A DNA stretch of 64,000 nt from Blattamonas nauphoetae (lineage: Eukaryota > Preaxostyla > Oxymonadida), in contig JARBJD010000157.1 of assembly GCA_033064195.1 (NCBI GenBank), forward strand, positions 1-64,000. Reading direction: 5' to 3'. The notes under the pieces were generated by a model. The model saw nothing but the letters and a program-made list of their open reading frames with translations, did not search any database and was not told where the DNA came from. Made by a program: the position numbers and the translations under genes. Every line of letters begins with the position of its first letter. Position 1 is the stretch's first letter. Below are positions 1 to 11,529 of the stretch, piece by piece.

Positions 1-284
1 GGTGACAGAGGAAGAGAAGAGTGCGAAAGTTTCAGTTCCATACTGGACACTCTTATTCGATGGGAGATGGGAAAGATGAAAAGAGACATCGAGAAGATCA
101 TTCCTGGCAGTTTGTGTCAAAGTATTGTCTCTTCAATCACTTCATGAACCGATTTCTGATTGTGGAATGACTAGAATGTGATATTAGAAAGTTTGTATCA
201 TTGAGAAAAATATGGGGAAGTGATCAATCCCTGATCTCGCTATCAAGATGAAATTGTTTCGAATGCTCCAAGGGTAATGTTCGC

Positions 285-908
285 ATGAATTATATCAACA
301 TGAAAAATCTTAAATCTGAACAAATTGAGCAAGTCGGCTCCGTGGGTGGAAAGCCCTGCATCCAAGTGACTTTACAAAACAGGTATTATCCAGAACAACC
401 GACTACAACTATTGGAGCTCGCTTCTATCAATTTGCATTGTCGACTCTCAACCTTGATTCATACCTCACTGTTCCAGATGATTTGGAGCGATCACTGACA
501 GATTCTCTCGTTGAAGAGAAACTCGAAGGTGATGGAACATATCCTCGTGAAACAATGACAAGAGTTCGACCGATTCATGACAACACTGACTTCCTTTTGT
601 GCTTCTCAACACAGAGAAGTGGATGTCCAACGAACTGTAATGATTCGATCAGTTCCAGAGGTGTGAATACTGCTGTCATATTGAGATCTCAACCAATATA
701 TCAAGGGAATCTTGACACATACTACAATGTTTACGATCCTAGTCAAAGTGGTGGTGATATGATAACATTTACTCATCCTCCAGCACCAATATTAGCTACT
801 ACTGCCACAACGTGGTGGGTATTACGATATAGTAGTGGTGAACCAAGAGTCGAATACTATCCTAATCATACATTGAAAACATTACATAAAGATTTAGGAA
901 TCATGTAG
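285..908 (+). CDS. Polinton-type capsid-like structural protein (small)
   Basis: A 207-residue protein, the first of three plus-strand genes in a virus-like block. Its last third matches the C-terminal end of the 562-residue protein encoded next door: both have an I-x-QG-x-LD-x-Y stretch, then a proline-rich turn ending PILA, then an aromatic ATxW strand and a G-x-PRV-x-Y ending. The two therefore look like relatives sharing a beta-rich C-terminal domain. Co-location with the other Polinton-type genes suggests a structural role, perhaps a minor capsid or penton-like part. The family name is inference from context; I recognise no enzyme motif. The reading frame looks whole. Confidence 0.5.
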   Translation: MNYINMKNLKSEQIEQVGSVGGKPCIQVTLQNRYYPEQPTTTIGARFYQFALSTLNLDSYLTVPDDLERSLTDSLVEEKLEGDGTYPRETMTRVRPIHDNTDFLLCFSTQRSGCPTNCNDSISSRGVNTAVILRSQPIYQGNLDTYYNVYDPSQSGGDMITFTHPPAPILATTATTWWVLRYSSGEPRVEYYPNHTLKTLHKDLGIM

Positions 909-992
909 AGACTCTCATCGAGGGTTCGAAGCCTCTGGCGAGACAAAACAGTAAAAGAAATTATTGATATTGTATTTTTTATTTTTCTATAA

Positions 993-2681
993 ATGAGAAG
1001 TATCAGATCAAATCAATCCAAACCAACATCGACACGAATTGAACAAATTGAAGTGCAATCATATCTGCCTAAACAATGGGATTCAGAGCCGCACATCTAC
1101 TCCATCCAAGAAGTGCATCCAACAAATCCTCCTATGCCTTGCAGAATCGGAGATGAGATTGAAGTTCCACTGTGCTATGACGGTCACGATGTTACTGAAT
1201 TTATGAAGAGTCATTTACGAATAGATCTAACGATCACTGTTCCGTATGAGCAACCGACGACAGACAGAAACTACTACCCTAACATGTATGCAATGTTCTA
1301 CGGATATAAGTCATCATCAGATGCAATTCGAGATATGAGACTCGTCGACAGTCAAGGAAACATTCTTGACAATTCACTTCAGAATAATCATGTTCACGAA
1401 TCATTTCTGTATCACACATTCAAGTCACATGAAGAGAAAAACAATATGAAGCACTGCTACAGTCTTTGTGAAAATGGTCAGAGAATGGATCAGAGTGTGT
1501 GCGGATTCTACTATGTTCCCGTCAATAAATCCACAAATAAACTCACAAAGACAATTCCGTTGGTTATTCCATTTGTGAATCTACTTCCACTGAGTACATT
1601 TGATCAATATCCCAATTCAATCTTTGGTAATTTACGTTTAAGATTTCACTTGACAACTGATTCACTAGTGTACTGTCCAATTCAACATTCAACTGTCATT
1701 CGAAAATCTTCACAAGGTTGCCGTGAATTGTTTCCAGATAAAGACTTGACAAGTATGTCGGATCAAACCAACATGCTCTTGATGTCTGATGGGGACTTTT
1801 CTCCAGTAACACAGGAATTTACACAGATAGGAAATCCAGTACTGAAAGCTAGCAGTAAAAGGAGTTATGCTCCACCCGCCAGTACAGTCGCTGAGGTTGG
1901 AGCCATAAGTTTCACTTGCACTGTTCAATCCTCTTCGGTGGACAAAGTCTCAACAATTTGCTATGGATATCAAATCACTGATGCAACAAAACAATCCCTC
2001 TTCAACACATATTCGAAGACTCTGTATGTCATGAAAGCAGAAAGAATTGACACACAATCATTCCAAACTAAAGCGAACGCAATGGGAGTGAGATCAAACA
2101 TCAGTATCAAACTCAACAATCTGATGAATCTAATGTGCTTGTTCCCTGAAAGACCTAACGAATGTACAGTCTTCAGAAATCCTCACTATGTTGGTCATTT
2201 CGAAATGCTTGGATCCAACTTTCCCAATTTCCCAATGTCAACAATATCACCAGAGTTCTATCAAATGATGATGGTGAATGGTGATTTCATTGGTTGTTCC
2301 GCAACAGAAGAGTTTGAGAATTCGATTTGTTCAACTCGAATGTTTGACTATAAAGCAAAGGAATATAAGAGAACAAAACCAGTAACAGATGCAACATGTT
2401 TCACATTCATGGTTCCAACAGATCGAAGTGAAATCGCTGGTGGTGAAGAAGGTATCTCAACAGCAGAATCAGTGAATATCGTCTACAGAGGAACACCAAT
2501 CAATCAGGGAGAACTTGATCCATATTTCACATCAACCAAAGATGGACCTCCTCCTCCAATTCTAGCACTACATCAAGCAACATATTGGTTGTTCTGGATT
2601 GAGAATGGACAACCACGAGTGCGATATGTCATTGATCGTCGACTCCAAGAAGCGTATGAAGAAGTGAAGAGAGGGTATTGA
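993..2681 (+). CDS. Polinton-type major capsid-like protein
   Basis: A 562-residue beta-rich protein without membrane segments. Size, lack of enzyme motifs, and the block VIPFVNLLPLSTFD followed by a strand-rich stretch (around residues 195-220) recall double jelly-roll capsid proteins of Polintons and related viruses. Its C-terminal domain is shared with the 207-residue protein just upstream. A T-rich box with ATTTTT lies directly before the start codon; similar boxes precede other genes of this family in the window. The frame looks whole. The capsid assignment is inference from architecture; a structure-based profile search would settle it. Confidence 0.5.
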   Translation: MRSIRSNQSKPTSTRIEQIEVQSYLPKQWDSEPHIYSIQEVHPTNPPMPCRIGDEIEVPLCYDGHDVTEFMKSHLRIDLTITVPYEQPTTDRNYYPNMYAMFYGYKSSSDAIRDMRLVDSQGNILDNSLQNNHVHESFLYHTFKSHEEKNNMKHCYSLCENGQRMDQSVCGFYYVPVNKSTNKLTKTIPLVIPFVNLLPLSTFDQYPNSIFGNLRLRFHLTTDSLVYCPIQHSTVIRKSSQGCRELFPDKDLTSMSDQTNMLLMSDGDFSPVTQEFTQIGNPVLKASSKRSYAPPASTVAEVGAISFTCTVQSSSVDKVSTICYGYQITDATKQSLFNTYSKTLYVMKAERIDTQSFQTKANAMGVRSNISIKLNNLMNLMCLFPERPNECTVFRNPHYVGHFEMLGSNFPNFPMSTISPEFYQMMMVNGDFIGCSATEEFENSICSTRMFDYKAKEYKRTKPVTDATCFTFMVPTDRSEIAGGEEGISTAESVNIVYRGTPINQGELDPYFTSTKDGPPPPILALHQATYWLFWIENGQPRVRYVIDRRLQEAYEEVKRGY

Positions 2682-2721
2682 ACAGAACAAATATGATATT
2701 TTATTTTTGTAGAAAACAGAA

Positions 2722-3132
2722 ATGGTGAAGCGCTATTTCTCAATTCAGAATTCTCACACTGCTCAATTGCCTCCTGATTTTACCAATTCCAGAAACCAAA
2801 AATATGTTCACTTTCTCGACTGCAAACTTATTCATGTGAAGGAAGAAATTAATGGTAACTCAACTGTCATCTCAAAAGACATTCCTCAGCACATTACAAT
2901 CCATGGTGAATGGATCCAGACTGATGCATTCAATGACTCATTTGTTGCTTTCTGTACTGAACAGATTGCGAAGCGAAAGAAGTGGGAATTAACTACTCGA
3001 CAATCAATTGTGAAGATCTGGTTCAAAGACAGTTCTGGTGAATCAATCGAGTTGGAAACATCAGAGACAATCAATGGAAAAATAATAAAAGAGTATTATG
3101 AATTTCTGGTTGATCTCATGTTGGAGTATTAA
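2722..3132 (+). CDS. Polinton-block protein of unknown function
   Basis: A 136-residue protein 40 bases after the capsid-like gene, same strand, preceded by the T-rich ATTTTTGTAGAA box that also precedes a gene at 17.6 kb. I do not recognise the fold. It has mixed alpha/beta character with no signal peptide, membrane segment or clear catalytic motif. Spacing and orientation place it in the same transcription block as the capsid-like genes. It could be a small virion or assembly protein, but nothing in the sequence proves that. Confidence 0.45.
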   Translation: MVKRYFSIQNSHTAQLPPDFTNSRNQKYVHFLDCKLIHVKEEINGNSTVISKDIPQHITIHGEWIQTDAFNDSFVAFCTEQIAKRKKWELTTRQSIVKIWFKDSSGESIELETSETINGKIIKEYYEFLVDLMLEY

Positions 3133-3192
3133 TGCTTCGCATTTCTATGATGACGTAGTCATGGTACTAGTCATTGTTTCGATCAGGGAATT

Positions 3193-4026
3193 TTATTTTT
3201 GAATGAGTTCATTGATGAGTGTCTGTTGTTGTCCGACAATGTTGCTCAGTTCCTGAATGGCTTTGGTACAGAAGCAAGAGAGTTCTGCATAATCAACTTG
3301 AAGACAATCTGGATTGGAATCATTCACAACCTCAGGGAATATTTCTTGGATCTGTTGAGCAATCACACCAATATGCTTCTTCTCACTTTCCTTCTTCAGA
3401 CATTCACATTTCTCTTTGCAGTTCTTCAAGTGTTCTTCATCAGTTTCGTTTTCTATTTGTTTTGTGACTTTGTTGATCTTCGAGTCGAACGTGTTTAATT
3501 GGTAGCGAACAATTTCCACTTTATTCAGTTGCTCGAGAACATCAGGGTATGGTTCAATATTTCTTTTCACTCTTCTGTCTGACAGTTGAGAAAAACTTCC
3601 TGTTGTGGATATTGAAAACACTCCTGAACCAGTGTCCTCATCGTAGGAGTACAAAGCTGGTGAGTCACACGGTGACCACATAATTATTCCATCACCATTG
3701 AACTGAATTCCTGATGTTTCTGCAATCGACTGTGAAATTGAAATGCCAGACTTAAATGTTGAAGCTGGATATGTTCCAGGATACTTCGGAAGTGATCCTT
3801 CTGATATGTTCCACTTCGCTCCATTCACATTAATCAATCCTCCAATTGTTGGTGTCGTGATCGATCCATTTGTGCTGACTACTTTTTGGATTGAAGATAT
3901 CGCTGTCTTGTGTGCTTCTGTTGTCTTCTGTAGTGTGTCTATCACTGCTGCAATCTCGCTGGTCGTCGAGAGATTATGATCAATCATTTTCTCTATCATT
4001 TGTGAATTGTATTTTTGTCGATTCAT
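3193..4026 (-). CDS. fibre-like protein with Peptidase S74 (intramolecular chaperone) end
   Basis: The C-terminal 120 residues carry the hallmark S74 chaperone pattern: SDRRVKRNIEP, then an inserted Lys/Glu-rich helix, HIGVIAQQIQEIFPEVV, and VDYAELSCFCTKAIQEL near the end. S74 domains sit at the end of trimeric phage tail spikes and some eukaryotic proteins (e.g. MYRF), help trimerise the fibre and cut themselves off. The N-terminal part is a short coiled coil followed by a Gly/Ser-rich beta region, as expected for a fibre shaft. It is convergent with the capsid-like genes. I prefer the Met at 4026 because a small gene overlaps further upstream; the frame stays open to 4077. Role in host attachment is inference. 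Confidence 0.6.
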   Translation of the reverse strand: MNRQKYNSQMIEKMIDHNLSTTSEIAAVIDTLQKTTEAHKTAISSIQKVVSTNGSITTPTIGGLINVNGAKWNISEGSLPKYPGTYPASTFKSGISISQSIAETSGIQFNGDGIIMWSPCDSPALYSYDEDTGSGVFSISTTGSFSQLSDRRVKRNIEPYPDVLEQLNKVEIVRYQLNTFDSKINKVTKQIENETDEEHLKNCKEKCECLKKESEKKHIGVIAQQIQEIFPEVVNDSNPDCLQVDYAELSCFCTKAIQELSNIVGQQQTLINELIQK

Positions 4027-4204
4027 TTTTGGTTGCTCTTTCATAGAAATTAAAATTCTTGATTCCCTCATGAACATACGTCACCGGGACAATATTTCTG
4101 AGATACTCAGAGACTAGCGAACAGTTCTCTTCTCTCATTGATTCAATTAATGCTTGTTCCGAACATACTCGACGTCTTTCCTTGTTCATTTCAGTTGGAT
4201 TCAT
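3980..4204 (-). CDS. small ORF upstream of the fibre-like gene
   Basis: A 74-residue frame that ends inside the start of the fibre-like gene. Its first 45 residues are charged and amphipathic and look coding; the end overlaps the next gene in another frame. A T/A-rich box precedes its ATG. Function unknown. It may be a genuine small gene of the virus-like block or a spurious frame. Confidence 0.3.
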   Translation of the reverse strand: MNPTEMNKERRRVCSEQALIESMREENCSLVSEYLRNIVPVTYVHEGIKNFNFYERATKNESTKIQFTNDREND

Positions 4205-6939
4205 TTAATACAAATTAAAAAAGTCAAAAATGAAAATTCTTTCATTGATTTCTCAGTTTTGGATTTTTCGTTGAAATCGAGGATCAATGGGTTCGATCAC
4301 TCATTTCTCACAAGTGATAGTTTCGTTCTGATTCTTCGCGTTTCGGAATCTCCTGAAGTTGGAGATCATGATCGTATGCTTCGTTTTTTGGATTTTCCGA
4401 ACTTTTACAGAGTTATGCGGAGTTTCAGGATCGTCATCAGATCTCGGTACATTTACGTAAAAACGAGTATGCCACTCTCATTTCTCTCTTTTTTCAGCTC
4501 TGTTTAACTCGTTTTTGATTGAATTGTCACTTCATTTTCACTAGTTATTGTTTCATTTTTGACCTCACTTCAGTCTTCATTTTTTCGTTGTTTATCCATT
4601 ATATCCACTTCATTCATGTTTCTTTCAACTAAACTGTTTCTCAAATTCAACACACTAATTCCCGTTTACTGAGTTTTCCGGACTTTTGCAGAGATCCGCC
4701 ATTCAACGGCTCACTTCATATCTCGGTATTTTTCCGGAAAATCCAACATTTCACATACATTTTTGAATCATTTTTGTTGTTTTTAAGACATAAAACCGAG
4801 AACACAAGCGACATTTTCACTATTGGTGTCACATTTCACGTCATTTTCACGATCGTCAATTTCCCTCTCAGTTTCATACTTGCCCGTTTCATTCATGCTT
4901 GTTTCGCTTTCATTTACTCTGTTTTTGTGAAAAAGTTGATGAAAAGTTGACTAAAATGATGTGCTAGTGAAGTGAGAACGGCCCACAAAATGGAAGTGAA
5001 TTGAGCAAAATGAAGAGGAATGATGAACAGATCATATGTGAAATGGGGAGAGAAAGTGATGAAATGAAAGGGACTACAGTCGGTTTTGAAGTGACAAAAA
5101 CGGTCAAAAGTTGAGAAGTGAAAACATGAAAAAGTGACTTTATGGGAGAACTATCCGACAAAATCTCCTCAAAATTTGAGCACACCTCACTCATACCGTG
5201 AGAAAGAAGGATTTGTGACGAAATTCAGATCAAAAAATCCATAGTGTCAAAATGTTGGTGCAAATGTGTCGTCACAAGTGTGATCGAAAAACCGACCCTC
5301 CAGAGAGAATTATAGGTGATGTAAAACCAGAATTCTCAAAAAAGGGTTGTTTTAGTACGATTGCGAAGTGGTTTGAAGGAAATTAATGAGAAATGAAAAT
5401 TGACAAAAAATTGTGAAAACGATCGTGTGTCGAGGATCGTCAGAACCGAATGACGCGAATACCTGTCCACTACCGATTTGACACGTTTTGAGACCATCAG
5501 AGGGCGAAAAGTGACGTGTAGGAGAAGAGCGAGACGTCACTTTCTCCTCCTTAAAAATTTTGTCTTTTTCAAAATATGTTGTGGGGTCGGATCAAACTTT
5601 TTTTTCAAAAGTGCTTTTTTCCTAAAATTTCACCTATCAACATCAATTTCGTAATTTTAGAACGTGTTTGAACACAATTTGAGACATAAAGGTGTTCATA
5701 GTGGCGAAATCTGAACATCGACTTTTTCGTCACTTTTTGGACCTAAGTTCGGTACACAGTTCGACGAATTCCCAACCGATTTTGATCAGGATTGTCTTGA
5801 TCGATGACCTACAGTGTCCCCAAGATTTTAGAATTTTTTCAGAATTTTTCGAAATGGTTCTCACATTGGATTTCGTTGATTTGTGGTCAAAAAGGGAAAA
5901 ACACCAAAAAAGTGCCAACATTTTTTCGAATGTTGCCAAAATTTGCTTCAAAATTGACACTTTTCACGAGGTCAAAATATTGGACATATTTTTAGAATTT
6001 AGGCCAAATATTGATGTCATCAAAATGTCATAAATTCCTTTTAATACAAGATTCAAAATTGGTCAATCGGACTTGACTTTTAGTTTTGATTTCAATGACA
6101 ATTTCAGATTGGTTCCCAAATCGCTTCTACCACTACTCCCATAGTGACTTCTTTGCGATGTGCACGATTCAGTGGAATGAGTTTGAAGGAATTGCCAGAC
6201 GAAGAGTTTGGTTTCCATTGTAATGGAATGCGAATTTGGTGTCGAATGAGGTGAACGATAGGGTGGGTAGGAGGAAGTTTGTATGTTTTGTTCTTGTTGG
6301 CGGAGAGTAGTTCGATTGAATCCAAATTTCTACTTATCGCAGTCGCTGAATGTGAAGAAGTGTAGAAGCGCTGTCAGGAGGAGAATCTTCGAATATTTAC
6401 GTACCTTGACAATTTAAACGAATGATATCTGCCACAATTGTCCCTTCTTTTGTGTGCTCGAAAATGTATTGAAGTAGGGCTTGGTCATAAATCAGATCCA
6501 GCTCTTTAGCTCTCTTTATGATTTGTCTTGCTCTCCATTCTCTTGTTTAAAAAAACCTGCCACTTTAAGTTTTCTCCAAAATGGCTGTTTTGTTGGAGAT
6601 TTCATCGATTGTCACAGAACAGTTCGACTTTTTCACTCAATATCTGTAATTCTGTTACCAAATCGGTGAGAAATGTTAAAGATGACTCATACTACTTTGT
6701 AGAAGATCAGTGAGAAGAAATGGTGTAGCTTGGGAGTACTGTATGTTTCCCGTTCATTGTTGGAAAATGACAGGTATCACCGCTTGAACCTTGGTCGAGA
6801 CAGGGTACTTCTTGAGACTGAGAATCACAAGGGGAGCATTAATTGTCGAGAGAAGTTGGAGTTTGGGTGGGTTGGGAATAACACAGGACTGGAAAGGAAG
6901 GGTGTCACCGGACACGAAATCGCGATGATGCAGCACTGA
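4205..6939. other. AT-rich stretch without a recognisable gene
   Basis: Low-complexity AT-rich DNA with many T runs. Only short frames occur, in several directions and without recognisable motifs. Short repeated CACTTCA / AAGTGA words occur on both strands between 4.5 and 5.2 kb, which would fit decayed inverted-repeat elements, but I could not define ends. Confidence 0.5.
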
Positions 6940-7260
6940 TGTTGGGAAATCTGGTCTCGGGGTCTGGCGTTGAGTCCGTCAACAGAGTAGACTTGTTACA
7001 AGAACAGGTGCCATTCGTTTCCTCCTGGAACCAACGATGTGGCGAAGCATCGAGGCCAGTATCTGAGGTGTCTTGTCGCCTTTTGATGTCTCAAACTTGA
7101 ATTTCCAGAATCTGGGATTGCATTCAGCCAATACATACAACTTTTTCTATTCTCCTCCCGATGGTCATTTTTCAACATCACCAAATATCCATTGTTTTTT
7201 TGCCCGTCCTCTATGATACTTTCGTCGCCTCAGAATTGCTTCGTCCACCATGACGTCAAT
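6940..7260 (-). pseudogene. Merlin/ISXO2-type transposase remnant
   Basis: Read on the minus strand from about 7,255, the translation contains VMVDEAILRRRKYHRGRA, an aromatic WIFG strand, and later KLYVLAECN. This is the first catalytic block of Merlin (IS1016/ISXO2) DDE transposases, where a V-x-VDE motif is followed by a KYHRGR stretch and a W-x-FGG strand. The frame carries in-frame stops and the downstream half is not recognisable, so this is a decayed fragment. Confidence 0.55.
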
Positions 7261-8812
7261 CCCATCTCTGCCAATTCGAGGTGTATTTGGAGTCAGTTTT
7301 CTGGCACGACGTTAAAGCAATGAAAAAAGCAATTTGCGAAAAAACTGTCCATGATCTGACCCACCATTTGTCCAAGATCCCAAATGGGCGCGAGGTCCGA
7401 AAAAAGTCTCGAGAGTCCCAAAAAGTCACAAAAAAGGACCCGAGAACGACAATGTCCACGGTTTTCTTAGACCAAGAAAATGAAGAACAAAGTATTTTAT
7501 TCTTTTGGCATTTTGTGATCGATCTTAATTCGACTTTCCTCGACTTCAATCATCACTTCACATCACGAAATCGACCTTTGTAAATACCCTCCTTCCACAA
7601 AGTGTCAAATTTAGGCATCTCAGTGTCCCACATTTCACACTATGAACTTTTTGGTGAAAATCCTTTGAAAAGCGTTTTGTAAACAAATAAAACATACAAA
7701 TGTAGTCAGTTGTAAACAATATCTGTGGAAAGTGGCTTTTTTCGAAGAAAAGTGACATGATCTCCAAATTTTGGGTTGCTGATATAATCGGGCGAATGCC
7801 ATTTCTTTGAAAACACAATGAGTAGGCTTGGGTTGAAATACACTATTTCGGTCAAACAAGGGAAAAAATGAACTTTGACTATTTTCTCTCTGTCGTTCAA
7901 ATTAAAACAAGCCAGATCCATTCTCGATGTGCTCATGAGCAGCTGCTTCTTCCACCACGTTCAAACGCTTATTTGACCTGGATTTGAGTTGTTGCCCGTC
8001 TGAAAGTACAGACAGCCTTGTCCATGAGAATGACTGCGTGAACTGTTTGTCTCTTAAAAATCAAGCATCTGATTTCTCCAGTATTTTTGGAAAGTCTACT
8101 CATCCTCGATGCTGTTGTCAACATTTTCTTACATTTACAGGTGACTATTCAAAAGCATGACCTAACAATCCATCATTTTTTGGCTGCTTTCTCATCATCA
8201 AAGGACTCACTCGAAAAACTGAAACACAACAATGTGATCATCCACAGTCTGAAGCATTTCAGAATACACAGAGCCTGATACCGTCATCGAGATAATGTGG
8301 GTTTTGGAGGGCGAGTATTTGATGATTGTATTTGATGACATTTCGGTCTGTTCAAAATGTTTGCTCATCTGAAAACCAGATCCGCTTAAGAAGTGTCGGC
8401 TTGATTCTGCACAAATGAACCTGTGTTCCCTGGATGACATGTGATCCCTATCACAACTATTTGATCCCTCGATTGAGGCTACTGAACGGGAAGTGGAGGT
8501 CAGCTGTATGGATTCGTTCCGAATGTGTTGGGTGTCCTTCTATTTTGTCTCTCAATGTGTCCAGCGATTCTTCACTGCAACTTGTCCTGGGTCACCCACA
8601 TCGGGGCGATCCTCAACTGTCCCAGTCTCTAGAAATATTGCGAATACATTGAGAAAAGTCCGAATGTCGTTGAGCGACATTCGTCTAATTATTTTGATCC
8701 AGTCACCTATTGCCCAAATATGGTTGCTGTGTTCGACATCAGTTTATCAATATTTTGAGCAACAATTGTGTAAACACATGCTAAAATTCTGAAATACAAG
8801 ATTCAACAAAAG
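7261..8812. other. no recognisable gene
   Basis: Only short unconvincing frames on both strands, none with a recognisable domain. Probably decayed mobile-element DNA, since it lies between transposase remnants. Confidence 0.4.
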
Positions 8813-9332
8813 TCAATCGGCATAAACTTTATCCTGTGGAGTGAGCCATTCGAATAGGAGAGTATGATTCATGGATTCCTTGATTGCCAGATACATGAGA
8901 TGGACCATGCAATTCGAGTGGAATGAGAGAATACTACGTAGTTTGAGAGTAGTTACACTATCGTTTATTCCAATAAAGACGTTGAAAGCTGTATGGTCGG
9001 TTGTACCACTGTCGATCGCTAGCGATCCCAAATGGAATTGACGTGATGTCAATTGATTCCTCAATTGTTGCATCGATTGATCATTTATCGCCATTCTGAG
9101 GAAGTTGCTCGAGTGGTGGACATTGAGTGGTCAATTTCATTTTTAATTTCTGACCGTCAATCGTATGACTCTCATAAAATATCTCATATACACTGACAGA
9201 ACCCAGAAACCGCAACAAAACCATACAATTCATACAGATGATGACGACGCTTATCTTGGAGGAGATGATCGATCTTTCGACTTGACCAATGACGGCCTTC
9301 TCTGCTGGATTTGTGCGAGGCACAAAAACCAT
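8813..9332 (-). pseudogene. decayed transposase-like fragment (family unclear)
   Basis: Two overlapping minus-strand frames. The second contains LGSLAIDSGTTDHTAFNVF, a strand with an Asp followed by a conserved-looking GTT/H/F pattern such as begins the RNase H-like core of several DNA transposases. The frames shift relative to each other, so the piece is broken. I cannot assign the superfamily from sequence alone. Confidence 0.3.
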
Positions 9333-10049
9333 ATTTAAACGACCAATAGTAGTATGAAACGCTGACGAACTACGAGTAAAAATCGCAGAAACAATCCCAG
9401 ATCAGGAGTGAATTCTTGAGTATCGGAGGAATCAACTCCGTTCGGCCAATCGTACATGCCACCACCACTCGTCAGTCAACAAATTCAAATTACTGTGCAA
9501 TCTCCTCAATTCGCTAGGAAATCAGCTTTTCGTCTCTGAACCCCGTGCCATGGACTTTCGCTTCTTCTGGGATTTATCGACTATCTGAACCGTTTCTACG
9601 AGCAGAACCTCTTTCAAGTATCATCCATTTCAGTTCTCTGTGTGAATCACCTTTTCTTCTCTGAAAAGGCGCTATCGAGAAATGTCTTGGTTGGTCTTAG
9701 CGAAATGGACCGTTGAACAACTGGTGAACAGATTTATGGACGTTTTTCATGTATTGTCGAGAACAGTTGGATCATCACAAAGAAGGATTCAGAAGTTCAA
9801 CAATCAAAAAACGTCCATCTGATCTTTGTCGATTCGATCCCCTCGCCTTTCCACTTCTCGTCCAATTCAAATGGAACCAGCTGGGTTAGAACTCTTCACA
9901 TCTTAAACAAGATCGAGGACTCGAATCAAAAAACGAGGCTAGTCCCTCGTGCCAGTATCTGGTCTGGTTCCACAAGAATGACGTTGAATGGTGTCTACAA
10001 CGAATCATTGAGAAAGGACAATGACTAGGTCTGCTTTGTGATGAGACGA

Positions 10050-10417
10050 GATTCGAAATAATTAATTCGAACTTTTTATGACATCACAAAGTATCACCCA
10101 GCTCCCATTGAAGTTTTGATTCCAATCAACATCATTGTGTGGATAAAACCTAAAAAAGGATTGAACAGAACAAGATCACTCCTGACAACTCATTCAATCT
10201 GGATGAAACATCCCTCCGCTTATCAGATTCTCTGTCAACACACTGTGTCCAATTCGTTTATCTCCCAACTGGACACAGTAGCTGCGGACGGATCCAGACT
10301 TTGTGCCCACACTATCTGTCCGAAGAAGAAAGAGGCACAAGAATATGCGACATGTAAAAAATTGTACGGTGGTCATTCAGCACGTCACGAATGGTTGGAT
10401 GACAAGTAAAAAATTCC
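10050..10417 (+). pseudogene. DDE transposase remnant abutting the Polinton end
   Basis: Short plus-strand translations contain LCDETRFEI and FNLDETSL, both resembling the first catalytic Asp region of pogo or Tc1-type DDE transposases. The frames are interrupted several times. The remnant stops exactly where similarity to the Polinton end at 15.6-16.7 kb begins. The region 9,333-10,049 upstream holds nothing recognisable. Confidence 0.35.
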
Positions 10418-11529
10418 CAAAAATACAAACAGTTGTGACAAAAATACAATATCCTTTTCGATCAAAGAGACAATTTATGTCCAAAGACATCACTGGAGAT
10501 TCAGAAAAGACATCAGACAGAAAGGTTCCACAGAAATGTGACAGACCCTACTTCTCACCAAAGTTTGGATCATGGGAAATTGATCTCGTTTTTATCCAAT
10601 CACCAACGTCAAAAACAGTTCTTCAGATTTACCTATTTGCCATCAACATCAACACCAAATACCTTGTAGTAATTCCTGTGCTGGATAAATCATGGAGCAA
10701 AGTCAAGACTGCAATCAATGATCTGATTTATCATCGTGGAGTTAGCATCAACAACATTCGTGGTGATGGTGAAGCAGCATGGACAAGTGGAGAAGCATCA
10801 ACCTATTTTAAGAAGCAGAAAGTCAGTACATATTTCACAAGCTCACCATTCACAAATCACAATCGAATTGTGGATCGAGTGATCAGAACAATCAGAGATG
10901 GATTCCAAGATAATGCAACACAGATGGCAAATCATTCGCAGATGAATCAGATGGTGGATACCACAACATGACTCCACATCGAGCGTACTGGAACAAGTTC
11001 ACTCCACAGCAAGCACAAAACAATCGTGAAATCGAAGCTCTGTATATCTCTAGTTGTGAAGAGCTATTGATGAACATTCAAAGACACCAGACAACACAAC
11101 TGCTTTGGCGATACAAACCAGGAAACATTCTGTTGATTCATCATGATCTGAACAAGACTGTTGCCAAATTTCAGAAGAAGCGAAGACAGTTTCAATTTAT
11201 TGGACAATTCATTGAATACAAACACGGTAATGATGAAGCTACTCTATTGATAGATGTGTGATTAACCCGGTCCGTGTCACCAACCCGGAACCAGGGGTTA
11301 AAATAACTGTATCGTTGTTTTGTATTTCACGTTTAAAAGGAAACCACTCACAGATGTCTGTGTATGGAGATAAGCAGGAATTAATCAAATAAATGGGCTT
11401 GATCCTGAGATCATTTCAGAGTTTTGCATTATAACGATATTGCCAAGTTGATATCAATTATTCAAAGTTCTAAGGAAAGTTGGAGAACTAATTGAAGCGA
11501 AATGGAATAATTCAACATTCAAATGTGGG
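10418..11529 (+). mobile_element. Polinton terminal repeat, copy A (fossil)
   Basis: This 1.1-kb stretch is an inverted near-copy of 15,570-16,683. It encodes the 3' part of a retroviral-like Polinton integrase followed by about 270 bases of noncoding terminal DNA ending at CAAATGTGGG. The last 97 integrase residues are identical in the two copies and the noncoding tails differ at only a few bases, so the pair is young. Because similarity starts abruptly inside the integrase gene, this arm is best read as the far terminal repeat of an element whose other end carries the whole integrase. The element looks broken. It may be the end of the element whose structural genes lie at 0.3-4.2 kb, but 6 kb of other DNA lies between. 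Confidence 0.65.
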
